Below, piece by piece: positions 54,901 through 62,439 of a stretch of DNA of 64,000 nt; position 1 is the stretch's first letter; each line of letters begins with the position of its first letter. The notes beneath the pieces were generated by a model, which was not told the origin of the DNA, did no database searches, and saw nothing but the letters and a program-made list of their open reading frames with translations. This DNA is from an uncultured Christensenella sp. (lineage in GTDB: Bacteria; Bacillota; Clostridia; Christensenellales; Pumilibacteraceae), in contig CAJTLV010000001.1 of assembly GCA_910577435.1 (NCBI GenBank), positions 303,538 to 367,537 on the forward strand. Direction: 5' to 3'. The position numbers were made by a program, and so were the translations under genes.

Positions 54901-57900
54901 GCCGTAACGAGGCTCGCCCAGCCCGCAGTAGCAGATTCAAACGTAACTTTTCCGCCGTCGCCGAACGTCGGATTCGATGTCGACACGGTATACGATATGG
55001 GACTTATTATCGCCTTTTTGATTACGAAATCCTTATATTGCGTGCCGTCGGTCGGAATCGAATAGTTATTCTCCGCCGCGCCTTTAAGCTTATAAACATA
55101 AGCGAAATATCTGCCCGCATTATTCGGCTCGACGTCTGCGCCCGACGGAACGGATCCGCTCTCGCCTCTTGCTTTATACTTTACGTCTGCGGTCACAACG
55201 TCGCCCGAACCCGCTACAACGGTAAGCGTCGGGGCCACAGTCTTGTCGCCGCCCGAATATGTGAAGTCGTAAGAATTCTCCCACGCGATTCCGATCACGG
55301 CTTTTGTGACGGTGAGAGTGAGAGTTACGGTAGCGTCTTCGTCGCCGACCGCCCACTTATAGTTAGGAGCGGGCTTAACGGAAATAGCGTAGGTATCGAC
55401 ATTGCGCATAGTTGAGCCGTTGTTTGCCGAAGTCACGCCGACTATATCGAGCTGTTCCGTCTTTTGCGGCGTGCCGCCCGCATTGGTCAACCAATTCGAA
55501 ATCAGTTCGGCAAGCGTGAACTCACAGCCCTTGTACACCGCGCTGTGCGCGAGCGTGCCGTTATCGAATGTAAGCGCGGTAAGCGCCGCAGAAAGAATAT
55601 TGAATCTTTCGCTGACCTTATCGGGAAGTTTATAGTTGACCGCAAGCGAATAATCCGCGCCGTCGGCGTTATTCGCGCACACGAGATCCTTGACAAACAC
55701 GTAATACGTGTCCGCCGCGAACGGCTTGCCGTTTTTTATTTTGTCCGCGTCGATCGCGGTTTTGTTTTCGTCCGCAAAGTATTCGGCGGTGACAGTCAGC
55801 GTTACGCCCATCTCGTTTACGCTTACCGTCGGATCGGGGCCCTGCCCCTTGTTCTCGTCGAAATCGAAGCCGAGCGTGCCGAAATTAATCGTGACTACGG
55901 CTTGCTCCACTTCATACGTTTTGCCGTCGTCGTCCGAATTCAAATCGGCTCGGAGATCGCTATCCTGTCCGCTCCACACTCCGTTCCATTCGTGATTGTT
56001 TATATCAGACTTGAATGCTATGTTTACGGTGTACGTACCCGCGTCGCGAACATACACCGCTCCCGTCGAGTAATCGAACGAACAGCCGACCGCCGCCGTT
56101 ACTCCGTCCGCAAGCACGCCGTTCACCGTCACTTCTAGGATCGCCGCATACGACGGATCCCAATTATCGAGGGTGAAAGTTTTTGCCGTGCCGTCGTATG
56201 TAAACGTTCGGCTCGTCGGGAAGCCGATCTTTGTTATCTTCTTGCGCGCGATGTCGAACGCAACGTAAGCGTCGCCGCTTATCGCTATATCGCTCGCATA
56301 AACGCGGTTTGCGGTGTTCGCCGTAATATCCTTATAGTATACGGCATACTTACCCGCGTCGAGCGCGGTAAAGTCCGGATCGGTCAGCAGTCCGCTCTCA
56401 GGCGCGCCGCTACCGCCGTAGTTTTCATAATAGTAGGCTGTGCCGAAATCGATGTAACCGTCCGTATTCGCAGGAATCGGCTTGGGATCGTTCGCGGCAT
56501 TGCCGTAAACGAGATCTGTCGCCGCAGTTACGTATATATGTACGGCGCGTTTCCGTATAACGAATTCGACTTCCACCGTATCCGTCGTCGAATCCTCCCA
56601 GCCGTAATTCCTATAATATCCGCCGTTTATCGTTATATCTACCGTATATGTACCCGCGTGATACAGCGTTTCCCGCTCGTCGGCAGGAACGCTCGCATCG
56701 ACATCCGTCACCGTCTTGACGGCGGTCGCGCCTATGACGTTTACCGCCGAATCGCCGTAAGCGGCGACAAATTCGTTTGGATCGATGAAACGGGACGCGC
56801 TGTAAGTCTTATCCTTATCAAACACGGGCGAATCGAGAACAGCCGTAGAAATGAGTTTTTTGGTTATGTCGAAAAGTATCGGATCGGACTGCGCCGCGTT
56901 ATAATAATCGGTAGCGTCCGTTTTGACAAACACGTAATAACTGCCGACGTCTCTGGGTGCTGTCGCAGTCGCGGATGCGGCGGAACTCGCCGCGTCGTAA
57001 TAATAGAACTTATAGACGGGATTGTGTTCTCTGTCACCCGTCTGCACGGTATCGAATACGTCGACGGCGGCTCCCGTACCCACGTTCTTGGCGGTGACGG
57101 AATTCGCAGGTTCGACGAGCGTTCCGTACACCCTATCCGCGCCGTCGGAATAAGCGAGCGACAAGTTTATTGTCGCTTTATCGACCTGAACAGTGTAAAC
57201 AAGAGTGTAGTTATCGACACGAAGCGGATCGGATACCCACTGAAAATCTCCGTTCGTCTCCAATTTAACCGTAACGGTATATTCGCCGCTCAGCGGGAAT
57301 TTGATCTTGCCTTCGGCTTTATCGTATGCATCGGCAATTTCGACCGACGCGCCCGACTCCGATTTTCGCGCAACGGTTACGGTAGCGCTGTCTTTAATAC
57401 TGTCGTTGGAAAATTCGATAGTGCGGTAAGTCCCTCTCGGATCGAATACCATTATCGACCTGTCGAATATCGGGAGTTCTACGTCGGTCGCCGAAATAAG
57501 CGTATTTCTGCCGTTTCTTATTATGTTATTCTGCTCTTTCTTTCGCGATACGCCGTTGACTTGAACCGTCAACGAGATCTTATTGACCTTGACCGACAGA
57601 TGATCCATCGGTTCGCCGTTCACGTCGAAATATTGGAGGGAACATAAATTGGATATGCTGTCGAGCGGAACGGAAGCCGAACCCGTGCTGTAATTGAAGT
57701 CGATTGTAAGTCCCGACAATACGAACTCGGCGAATGCAGTCTGTCTGGCGAATGCCCCGCTAATATTCCCCATACTGTCGGGTTCTTCGAATTTTACGTC
57801 TACGATATCGATCGCCGCACGCACCGAACTGTCGGCAGAAAGCACGACATAAATCGACGCGTCGTAGAAATATTCTTTTCCCTCGTTAAGCGCGGCGAAT

Positions 57901-59156
57901 CCATCTAATATTTGTTTGCCGTTAGGTGCGAGATTGCCCTCGATAACATAGTCGCCAGCCGATAAATATCCACCCTCGCTTCCGTCGTTGTAAACCGGAA
58001 AAATCGCGCCCTCGATATCCGTCTCGTAAATAACGGTCGATGATGTAAAAGCGTCGAAATATGACAAATACTCGTCCAGATTCTTTACGGCAAGCCCGAC
58101 GATCTTTTGATCCTCCAAATATAACGGAGACGAAAGCGCCGCCGAAACGGAGGTATGCGTTATATCCTCGACCGTCGCCGATACGCCGGTAGACGTACCG
58201 TTGGGATCGTCGACGGTAACGGTGACCGTCTCGCCCGTCTCTGCGGTAAACGTGTTTCCGTTGCCCGCAAGAGCGAGAGCGAGCGTATACTTCGAGTTGG
58301 GGTATGTTACCTCAATGACAAGCCCTTTCATAAAGCCTGCGACGGTCATACCCTTTACGAATGCGGCATAGCCGTCGGGCGTTCTGTAATAACTGCCGTT
58401 ATATAGCGAATACGCGGGGTTTACGTATACGGTCGCCGACTCGATCGCCGCCGCCGTTATGGATGAGCCGGAAATGCTCGCCGTGTCCCGCGCGCCTGTG
58501 GGAAGATATGTAAACGTCACGCTATTGCCCTGATTGGGTACGAGATGTCCGCCCTCGATCGATACAGACAAAAGCGTATGATCGGAAATCGTCTCGAAAG
58601 CCGTTCCGTCTTTCGAGCCTTCTACCGTAAAATACGTACTGCTGTTGAGCTGAGCGGCGGTAAGATCCGTAGTAAATTCCGCGCCCGACCTTACCGTCAC
58701 GCGTATCGTTGTATACAGCGTCGCGGCGGTGACCGAAATATCTATACTCGCGGAAACCGTCGCATCGGCATCGAGTTCGACGGTAAGCGACAGCGTGCCG
58801 CCCGCCTCTTCGGAAAAAGTATAGTCGTCGGCAAGCTCGGCGCCGTCGTGTTTAACGGTGTACTCTGTCTTGTCGAGAATTTGCGGTGCATTCCCGCCCT
58901 CGACGGAAGATATGGGAACGCCCGTGACGATCAAATGATCTTTGATCTCCGCGCCCGTCGTATTGGCATACACCCTGAAACCCGCGTCCGTTTTCGCATC
59001 GATACTCGCATATTGCGACGTATTTTTCGGTTCATTCTCCGCTATCGCAAAACCGCCGAAACGCAAAACCGCGCCCGACAAAGCAAGTAAAAGCGCCGAA
59101 ATAACGGTTATCGCAATTAAAGACTTTCCGCGACAGCTTATTTTTTCAGTTACCAT
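45978..59156 (-). CDS. Giant MBG-repeat surface protein
   Basis: 4392 residues. N-terminal signal/anchor (SLIAITVISALLLALSGAVL). Then dozens of 70-110-residue beta-rich modules with MBG (bacterial mucin-binding/Ig-like) hallmarks: YGD/YGE turns, AGxYxVxV strands, ITPxxLTVT-type linkers such as VVYGEDIAASAYADAAK and ISPRRVFVAGNNVAAHVYG. The C-terminal tail has a membrane helix (VVGVISGLAVVSLGFAAAQII) and a basic end, HRRKKR. There is no LPxTG, so it is held by the membrane rather than by sortase. A probable adhesin or stalk. ATG 59156 follows GGAGATAAAGT. It is co-transcribed with the 44336 gene. Confidence 0.9.
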   Translation of the reverse strand: MVTEKISCRGKSLIAITVISALLLALSGAVLRFGGFAIAENEPKNTSQYASIDAKTDAGFRVYANTTGAEIKDHLIVTGVPISSVEGGNAPQILDKTEYTVKHDGAELADDYTFSEEAGGTLSLTVELDADATVSASIDISVTAATLYTTIRVTVRSGAEFTTDLTAAQLNSSTYFTVEGSKDGTAFETISDHTLLSVSIEGGHLVPNQGNSVTFTYLPTGARDTASISGSSITAAAIESATVYVNPAYSLYNGSYYRTPDGYAAFVKGMTVAGFMKGLVIEVTYPNSKYTLALALAGNGNTFTAETGETVTVTVDDPNGTSTGVSATVEDITHTSVSAALSSPLYLEDQKIVGLAVKNLDEYLSYFDAFTSSTVIYETDIEGAIFPVYNDGSEGGYLSAGDYVIEGNLAPNGKQILDGFAALNEGKEYFYDASIYVVLSADSSVRAAIDIVDVKFEEPDSMGNISGAFARQTAFAEFVLSGLTIDFNYSTGSASVPLDSISNLCSLQYFDVNGEPMDHLSVKVNKISLTVQVNGVSRKKEQNNIIRNGRNTLISATDVELPIFDRSIMVFDPRGTYRTIEFSNDSIKDSATVTVARKSESGASVEIADAYDKAEGKIKFPLSGEYTVTVKLETNGDFQWVSDPLRVDNYTLVYTVQVDKATINLSLAYSDGADRVYGTLVEPANSVTAKNVGTGAAVDVFDTVQTGDREHNPVYKFYYYDAASSAASATATAPRDVGSYYVFVKTDATDYYNAAQSDPILFDITKKLISTAVLDSPVFDKDKTYSASRFIDPNEFVAAYGDSAVNVIGATAVKTVTDVDASVPADERETLYHAGTYTVDITINGGYYRNYGWEDSTTDTVEVEFVIRKRAVHIYVTAATDLVYGNAANDPKPIPANTDGYIDFGTAYYYENYGGSGAPESGLLTDPDFTALDAGKYAVYYKDITANTANRVYASDIAISGDAYVAFDIARKKITKIGFPTSRTFTYDGTAKTFTLDNWDPSYAAILEVTVNGVLADGVTAAVGCSFDYSTGAVYVRDAGTYTVNIAFKSDINNHEWNGVWSGQDSDLRADLNSDDDGKTYEVEQAVVTINFGTLGFDFDENKGQGPDPTVSVNEMGVTLTVTAEYFADENKTAIDADKIKNGKPFAADTYYVFVKDLVCANNADGADYSLAVNYKLPDKVSERFNILSAALTALTFDNGTLAHSAVYKGCEFTLAELISNWLTNAGGTPQKTEQLDIVGVTSANNGSTMRNVDTYAISVKPAPNYKWAVGDEDATVTLTLTVTKAVIGIAWENSYDFTYSGGDKTVAPTLTVVAGSGDVVTADVKYKARGESGSVPSGADVEPNNAGRYFAYVYKLKGAAENNYSIPTDGTQYKDFVIKKAIISPISYTVSTSNPTFGDGGKVTFESATAGWASLVTASVSRVLDSAWLNGAAPVNHLNVSGYANGVFAYGDAGIYSAVFTIDDSANYCYNASEREDFDNTGKYALTLNDFVKVERMQLTAPKLGNRRAMEYNNVTAFDFGTSVDGVNVTVRYGRGNKSSDGGKYTDEANSILHGLGTVPLSERGKYYVVFKIDGDPYNYLWKIDGNDAYGSGYIDGLGTVVYGETASEVYLHYAIINKSLDIMFSVSAAGGYKFGDNGEGGSVTLENLVVMSGADVGTIDAEKSKNGFEIVYEFKKTGAGNSASSVGTVVKTWNGTDWTYKASEGLVNNLVWDSGDYLVSVELVFGKADGAEDADFQDLGFRDMAFVVRQLELEVLWSVADGDSAVTGGGTSFSSVYDGKEHALTATVANMPKRYDGDTATVGVTVGNAVDGEAVGDAKTYTIVVTAITGDDRGNFIIPTGGLSATLDISPRRVFVAGNNVAAHVYGDALGEHELGWSYVGDSATDGDKRFIDEDNVSVMLSVVKSDDSTVDVQTAVVGGYYVKPTVSDTNYQVTATDGSFAIVSREITIALRGNGKNTYGVAPDLYTADVFAATLTDGSGDAIVNDDDPKAIFALGLDGVSDLSDIAISAGVYTVTASAGGNANYSVKFANVGSATYEIKNADITNEVVNVYGGADGAEYDADWHSVLLDTSTATVVNGTAVNPLTWFIDEGEGFVEYDPEAHKVKDVSTAGYKYNFKITAPNHNDLIIGGQSDPTDFVVRINKATLKVSVNLSVTYGEQNPADANYLMTVEEFTKEGGIYSVTKFKKGDDITNIGASPIAGEKMYSVPNYTSTSNVNADGYAIEFNKNSVISTNYLFESVDGVLTVKPFEFDVSIDDKSSQYYADGDYKTLSATYTVKSVSTYDGTVLASPNGVNLDALYDLHCEVTSDGGKVTDPVKAGGYAITGALKAEYAVNYRATFSDGVYTVTPAELVSVTAGGYSEFYDEDRHRLATANAVTVDGSTVEYEYFVSETRIADIAGKDDDGAIAWIDNVPQSVDVWAKKYIYIRYTESNHATVYREVESEIKKAVSNPFKSVFGFANGSVKDDAVGANDVAAWTYGKVSDGNPNGYDPENGSKVTEPSATFKRVSDGVDQYIDVTLKIGATVLGNVELTAGNTVGALIQSIFDAGKFGAGNDYSVTVYMAGTGNYPEINITYYFRIAKKDLTVTANSVSVVYGEDIAASAYADAAKTSLGYTVTGYVNNGVADDTWETAVGTAAPKFTTSYAKGKESGAVGNYALSLDASGVTSDNYDIIYVYKIEDGVFLDVTERTVTIKIDDKTNSYNLRDDNPAAPATLSFGTVAVAGSYTFFDDKDDVIKLRTDALANGNPSIKTNNVRVDGDGNVIPYPIYATFGTYGDGVSYGKNYSIKFVGCSYTESVYGSVTDTDAVRDGGVLGAGSFTITPATLSMDVKAPSQVYDGTKKEWQIKATGDDTVQFNIVYKQGETVLDEAPVNVGSYSVTYSSKDTNYIVGGTTTQTFPITQGTLTVSVSNATVQYGTELPADGHKMEVGDEVLFTGVAAGYKFSADGQFTTGDDIAEKIIARETDKGTLDLSALLFSYGSYTVRSAPAENAYKMSVNCADIPSHNYNIVMTTDSSKCNLSVIKRNVTVTVHGYNSDGTAHDYEAFGIYNGRNHSSDIRDSLSDSSILNGYFTAPTGWAGQSGNDLTDLNLSLSISAVDNAFDIGYYRLVPSYSTNNYNVTFKHNDDGAGAYYEIRQKKLTVYAQGLQNGVYADTFAFTYGEIENFIIAFDGFENSENFHTLVSVGKAGGDYGFDTDYEAWESGVGTNIYGVKVYGKTDGDARRALWFKNYEIVYRQDVRFSVVPRVVTASTTDRVYTEDIVGGIINYHDGEYGATLNAVIAFGNIPADKQETYAPVYNDTYKGAGTTPNKVGQYAVTVELAASGNYKFADGYTWTYGNYNITPKPVSISWNKSSVNLDDGDTERIVVGYVKDIMEFGNRGFIHSYNDLNTTVPSANYVQSNNGLTFTVYANGTYTAHIKLNDAAIRNYYFSNANNDDGSVELYLVATSDTVDLKISIVGWKYGDTENYPSATVNGVTSGEIVYYYAPSGCDYAAIDNKFKGNSFTDSSWLAELDLSNFVSRTNWRANAGTHVVYGEYRATGQRAYFVFEIEQKEVGAPTFTVDGSNDTYTGGQLVLEIELDGNEVFVTADGLTMQNARNGIFLYATNAKTYRIEFTLASSDYKWSASAGAVDGVVAKTWTVKQANGKISSLTVGDITYGDIVSPSAKAEFGADVMFVFKAVTEAESDENAVEPADAIGGWSGSAVNYSEYGYWVKAISDGTDNYTSDIKYAKFFIAKKEVRVTARGGFVYGNTFSATGGYNSYVFTSSDFTRGDTSSVIHVSDSIRYELDTKVVQLPYGTYGITLKTDTNGYVIGMTADNYAVKAVKGTFTVSKRPLAVTVGNAESYYSLAPDLSGVALSADSLAFADTVDMLGINLSTTATDRSNVDTYLINIASHTSQNYDITFTPGLFTVKALPIMVNIKAGGGEYGGIVTEPEIGSPSSVVSGVDMVRILGELSLTFRYVGTSFGNVAWNSEQMPVLAGRYTARVTGVGSNFTLSGSQSEVDFIIEKKTIEQSRISVKNAVYDKSNHLPEIIDDVYGDRYYTVGSGIYIVAATHQVFLTLVDPYNTTWDGISYDTCSIPFVIEKADNEIIGGIIMRGWTYGDDAVLPQATTVYGTETQYNWRYYDSAGKLLGGVPAAAGDYFVALYVPEGDNYKALDETRVTFTIARRTVAAPVLVVVDSGDEKNDVYTGGELYSAVIGFNNAVMSMHYDGSSKVSGDNITLIAVNAGTYTVTFALLDGDNYVWDGFDGDVVRTWTIARKKISKPTDNNGPFIVSGKPIEYIPNGYDGDTMQIDGNVYGYGGEFTATVTLRDPSNYEWEDGTQEPVELTWKIVGVNVVFNTVVGVISGLAVVSLGFAAAQIILHRRKKRLVEQAMNAMDAEV

Positions 59157-59189
59157 ACTTTATCTCCGTAAATAAACTGCAAAATAAAA

Positions 59190-59261
59190 AGATTATTTGT
59201 TTCTCAATCAAATAATCTCCCCTTTAATAATAGTATATTATTTTTGCCGATCTATTGTCAA
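59190..59261 (-). promoter_or_regulatory. Promoter and leader hairpin of the giant-protein operon
   Basis: Minus strand TTGACA (59256-59261), 18-nt spacer, TATACT (59232-59237). In the leader, a perfect AT-rich stem AGATTATTTG/CAAATAATCT (59209-59218/59190-59199) is followed by TTTTTATTTT, like an intrinsic terminator placed before the 13-kb gene; possible attenuation. Confidence 0.65.
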
Positions 59262-59373
59262 ACAAATTCAGATAATTTTGTTAATATTCACAAATAATCC
59301 GCGAATATATCCACACAAAAAGTTATAGGATTCGAAAAGTCAAACACTGTTGCAGTATAAACGAAAATTTATA

Positions 59374-59598
59374 TTACACCTTATCCAATTCTTCTCGAAG
59401 TATGCGCAGATTTTTGCGTTCCACTTCGATAAGCTGCGTATAAATACGAAAGTATTCCACGTCGCGCTCGTCGGGTTCGGTCTTATTCAGAAAACTCTCC
59501 AAAAGCGCCGACTGCGAACGGTTACGCTTTTTTTCGAGTTCTTCTATTTCCGTTTCGCTCTCGGTTATTCTCTTTTTTATGTCGCTCTTCTTTGACAT
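59374..59598 (-). CDS. Small coiled-coil protein
   Basis: 74 residues, charged and almost wholly helical: MSKKSDIKKRITESETEIEELEKKRNRSQSAL and a second helix VEYFRIYTQLIEVERKNLRILREELDKV. Likely an antiparallel coiled-coil hairpin. The AAGGAGAG site before the ATG supports a real gene. Possibly of the Spo0E-like size class, but the SQELD signature is absent. Function unknown. Confidence 0.65.
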   Translation of the reverse strand: MSKKSDIKKRITESETEIEELEKKRNRSQSALLESFLNKTEPDERDVEYFRIYTQLIEVERKNLRILREELDKV

Positions 59599-59791
59599 TT
59601 ACACTCTCCTTGTCAAACCGCAATGACTACGTACGGTTATAATATTTTATGGTATAATCCAATCGTTTGTCAAGCGTTTTCGACAAATTACGCATTATCT
59701 TATTCGAATCGGCGATGCGCGACGCACTGCGACATCTGCGCAAAATAAAACGATCGGTAAGTCTGTGCCGAACCGCAACGATCGCACAATT

Positions 59792-61267
59792 TTAATCGCC
59801 GATCAACTTTTCATACATTTTGATATATTCGCGTGCAGACGCTTCCCAACCGAAATCGCATAACATTGCGCGCTTAACAAGCGCATTCCATTCGGGCGTG
59901 CCGTACAGCTTTGTCGCGCGGGCTATCGTACCGCATAACGAATCAACGTCGTATCCGTCAAACACAAAGCCGTTACCCGTCTCGCTCTCGTCGCAATCTC
60001 TTATCGAATCGGCAAGCCCGCCCGTTCTTCGCACTACGGGTACCGTGCCGTAACGACAGGCTATCATTTGAGACAGTCCGCAAGGTTCGGAACCCGACGG
60101 CATAAGGAACATATCCGCGCCCGCGTAAATGCGCTGTGCCAGGTCCTTGTTGTACGTTAGGAACGTCGCGACGTTGCCGCGCCAAGCCGCCTGACCCTTG
60201 AAGAAGTTTTCGAGATAATGCTCGCCTGTGCCGAGCACCACGAGATCTATGCCGTCGAAAATACAGTCATTGCGCTCCAACGCGCCTTTAAGCAGATCGA
60301 GGCCCTTGTGTCCGGCAAGCCGCGAAATGACAGCTACTATCGGCTTATCGCCCACAAAGCCGCATTCGCTTTTCAGCGCCGTTTTACACGCGCGTTTTCC
60401 GCCCATATCCGAAACACTGTAATTTTCGGCGATAGCTTTGCTTCGTGCCGGGTCGTATTCTTCTGTGTTTATGCCGTTGAGTATGCCGACGAGCTTATCT
60501 TTGTTGCGATACAGTATTCCGCTCAGTCCGAACGATCTGTCGGGTACGAGTATTTCGCGCGCATACGTCGGCGACACCGTACTGACTATGTCCGCAGTTT
60601 CGATAGCGCCCTTGATACTGTTTATCTCGCCGTTGAAATCGACTATTCCGCGATTGTGTTCCGCTATACCGAATACGTCGCCGAGTATAAACGACGGATA
60701 GCAACCCTGATATTCGAGATTGTGTACGGTGAATACGGTCTTTATCCCCTCATAGCCGAAAGCGTGCTTGTATTCCGTCGCAAAGTACGTGGGGATAAGC
60801 GCCGTCGCGTGGTCGTTGCAGTGTATGATATTCGGCTTAAAGTCGAGCGCAGGCAAAACTTCCAGTACGGAACGCGAAAAGAACGCAAACCGCTCGCCGT
60901 CGTCGAACTCGCCGTATATTTTGTCGCGCTTGAAATAATATTCGTTATCGACGAAATACGTGATCACCCCGTCGTTTTCGAGTTTGAACACGCCGCAATA
61001 CTGGTTTCTCCAACCGACGTTTACGCGCGTAACGAATATCTGCGTCATCTTTTGACGGTATTTCTCGGCGATCGCACCGTACAACGGCATTATGACGCGC
61101 ACATCCGCACCCGATTTGTTCAGAGCTTTGGGCAGAGATCCGGCAACCTCGCCCAGTCCGCCCGTTCCGGCAAACGGAAACGCTTCCGCCGTAGCGAACA
61201 GAACTTTTGTCTTATCGACCGATTTTACATTTGTCGCTTTCGATTTTTTTGTCGTGGTTTTAGGCAT
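59792..61267 (-). CDS. glgA: Glycogen synthase (ADP-glucose type)
   Basis: GT5 glycosyltransferase adding glucose from ADP-glucose to glycogen. 491 residues with an N-terminal extension of about 20 residues rich in Lys. The conserved ATAEAFPFAGTGGLGEVAGSLP contains the KTGGL-equivalent TGGL (the usual Lys is Gly-Thr here). Also visible are HCNDHATALI, VHNLEYQG, SRLAGHKG and MPSGSEPCGLSQM near the C-terminus. It follows glgD by 62 nt and has GAGGTCACT before its ATG. Confidence 0.95.
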   Translation of the reverse strand: MPKTTTKKSKATNVKSVDKTKVLFATAEAFPFAGTGGLGEVAGSLPKALNKSGADVRVIMPLYGAIAEKYRQKMTQIFVTRVNVGWRNQYCGVFKLENDGVITYFVDNEYYFKRDKIYGEFDDGERFAFFSRSVLEVLPALDFKPNIIHCNDHATALIPTYFATEYKHAFGYEGIKTVFTVHNLEYQGCYPSFILGDVFGIAEHNRGIVDFNGEINSIKGAIETADIVSTVSPTYAREILVPDRSFGLSGILYRNKDKLVGILNGINTEEYDPARSKAIAENYSVSDMGGKRACKTALKSECGFVGDKPIVAVISRLAGHKGLDLLKGALERNDCIFDGIDLVVLGTGEHYLENFFKGQAAWRGNVATFLTYNKDLAQRIYAGADMFLMPSGSEPCGLSQMIACRYGTVPVVRRTGGLADSIRDCDESETGNGFVFDGYDVDSLCGTIARATKLYGTPEWNALVKRAMLCDFGWEASAREYIKMYEKLIGD

Positions 61268-61329
61268 AGTGACCTCTCGAATTTATTTCCGAATTTTTTT
61301 GTCCGCCGCAGGCGATACGTAATTCCGCA

Positions 61330-62439
61330 TTATAACACGGTGTCTTTGGGTATAAAATACGGCAGATCGCGACATCCGGACAGAGTTTTACCCGACTTTA
61401 TCGTCACTTTTTTATCCGCAAGACAGAAATCGAGCGAACAGCGTTCGCCTATATCCGAGTCTTGGAACACTATCGAGTTTTTCACGACCGCGCCTTTGCC
61501 TACGTGTACGCCGCGAAACAGTATCGAGTTTTCGACCGTGCCCTCTATAACGCAACCGTCCGCTATTATCGAACGCGCAACCTTAGCGTCTCTTCCCATA
61601 TGGCAAGGCACGGAGTCGCGCACCTTTGTATACACCTCTATAGAGCGGAACAGCGAATCACGCACGGGTTTATGCAAAAGTTCCATCGAATACTTGAAGT
61701 ACGCCGAAAGCGACTCGATCGACGCGAAAAACCCGTCTATTCCATATGCCGACACGCGGTATTCACGCACCGCAAACGGCAGAACGTCGCCCGAAAAACT
61801 CTTCATTCCCGCCGAAGAACAGCGCTCGATGAGGCGTATCAAAAAGTCGCGGCGCACTATAAGCATACCTGTAAACAGCTTGTTCACGCCCTTTTCCCTG
61901 TCGGCGGGAACGATACCCGTCACGCGGGAATTGCCGTCCGTCACTATCGCAGAGCGGTGTTTTTCCTCGTCGGCGTCGGGCAACTTGTCGCGGTACAACA
62001 GCGTTATATCCGACTTCTTATCGATGAAGAAATCTATCGCCTTGTTCATATCGAACCCGGCCGCAAAGTCGCAGTCGCTCATTATCACGACGTCTTCGGT
62101 GCGGTTTTTAAGGAATTTGAGTACGCTCCTTATCGCGTCGAACCGCGACATATACAGCATACGCGAATCCCCGCCGTAGGGAGGAAGAAACACTATGCCG
62201 CCGTTTTTGCGCGCAAGATCCCAGTATTTGCCGCTTCCGACGTGATCCATAAGCGACTGGAAATTGTATTTGGTTATTATACCGACCGTCGATACGTTCG
62301 CGCCGACCATATCGGACAGGATGAAGTCGATAAGCCGATAGCGTCCTCCGAACGGCACGGACGCTATTGACCGCTCCGCCGTAAGCTCCGGCACGTTGCG
62401 CTCGTTTATACTCGAAAAAATAAGTCCCATTGTACGCAT
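61330..62439 (-). CDS. glgD: Glucose-1-phosphate adenylyltransferase regulatory subunit
   Basis: 369 residues, homologue of GlgC that lacks the catalytic GGxGTRL loop; the N-terminus instead reads MGLIFSSINERNVPELTAERSIASVPFGGRYRLIDF. In Firmicutes GlgD pairs with GlgC and enhances the ADP-glucose pyrophosphorylase. C-terminal left-handed beta-helix repeats (RGVHVGKGAVVKNSIVFQDS) are present. The ATG shares one base with the glgC stop; AGGAGG 10 nt upstream selects 62439 over the ATG at 62430. Confidence 0.94.
   Translation of the reverse strand: MRTMGLIFSSINERNVPELTAERSIASVPFGGRYRLIDFILSDMVGANVSTVGIITKYNFQSLMDHVGSGKYWDLARKNGGIVFLPPYGGDSRMLYMSRFDAIRSVLKFLKNRTEDVVIMSDCDFAAGFDMNKAIDFFIDKKSDITLLYRDKLPDADEEKHRSAIVTDGNSRVTGIVPADREKGVNKLFTGMLIVRRDFLIRLIERCSSAGMKSFSGDVLPFAVREYRVSAYGIDGFFASIESLSAYFKYSMELLHKPVRDSLFRSIEVYTKVRDSVPCHMGRDAKVARSIIADGCVIEGTVENSILFRGVHVGKGAVVKNSIVFQDSDIGERCSLDFCLADKKVTIKSGKTLSGCRDLPYFIPKDTVL

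Noticed and set aside
59700..59790. Terminator after glgA built on CGATCG repeats
   Set aside because: The stem is short with a long loop; not convincing by eye.
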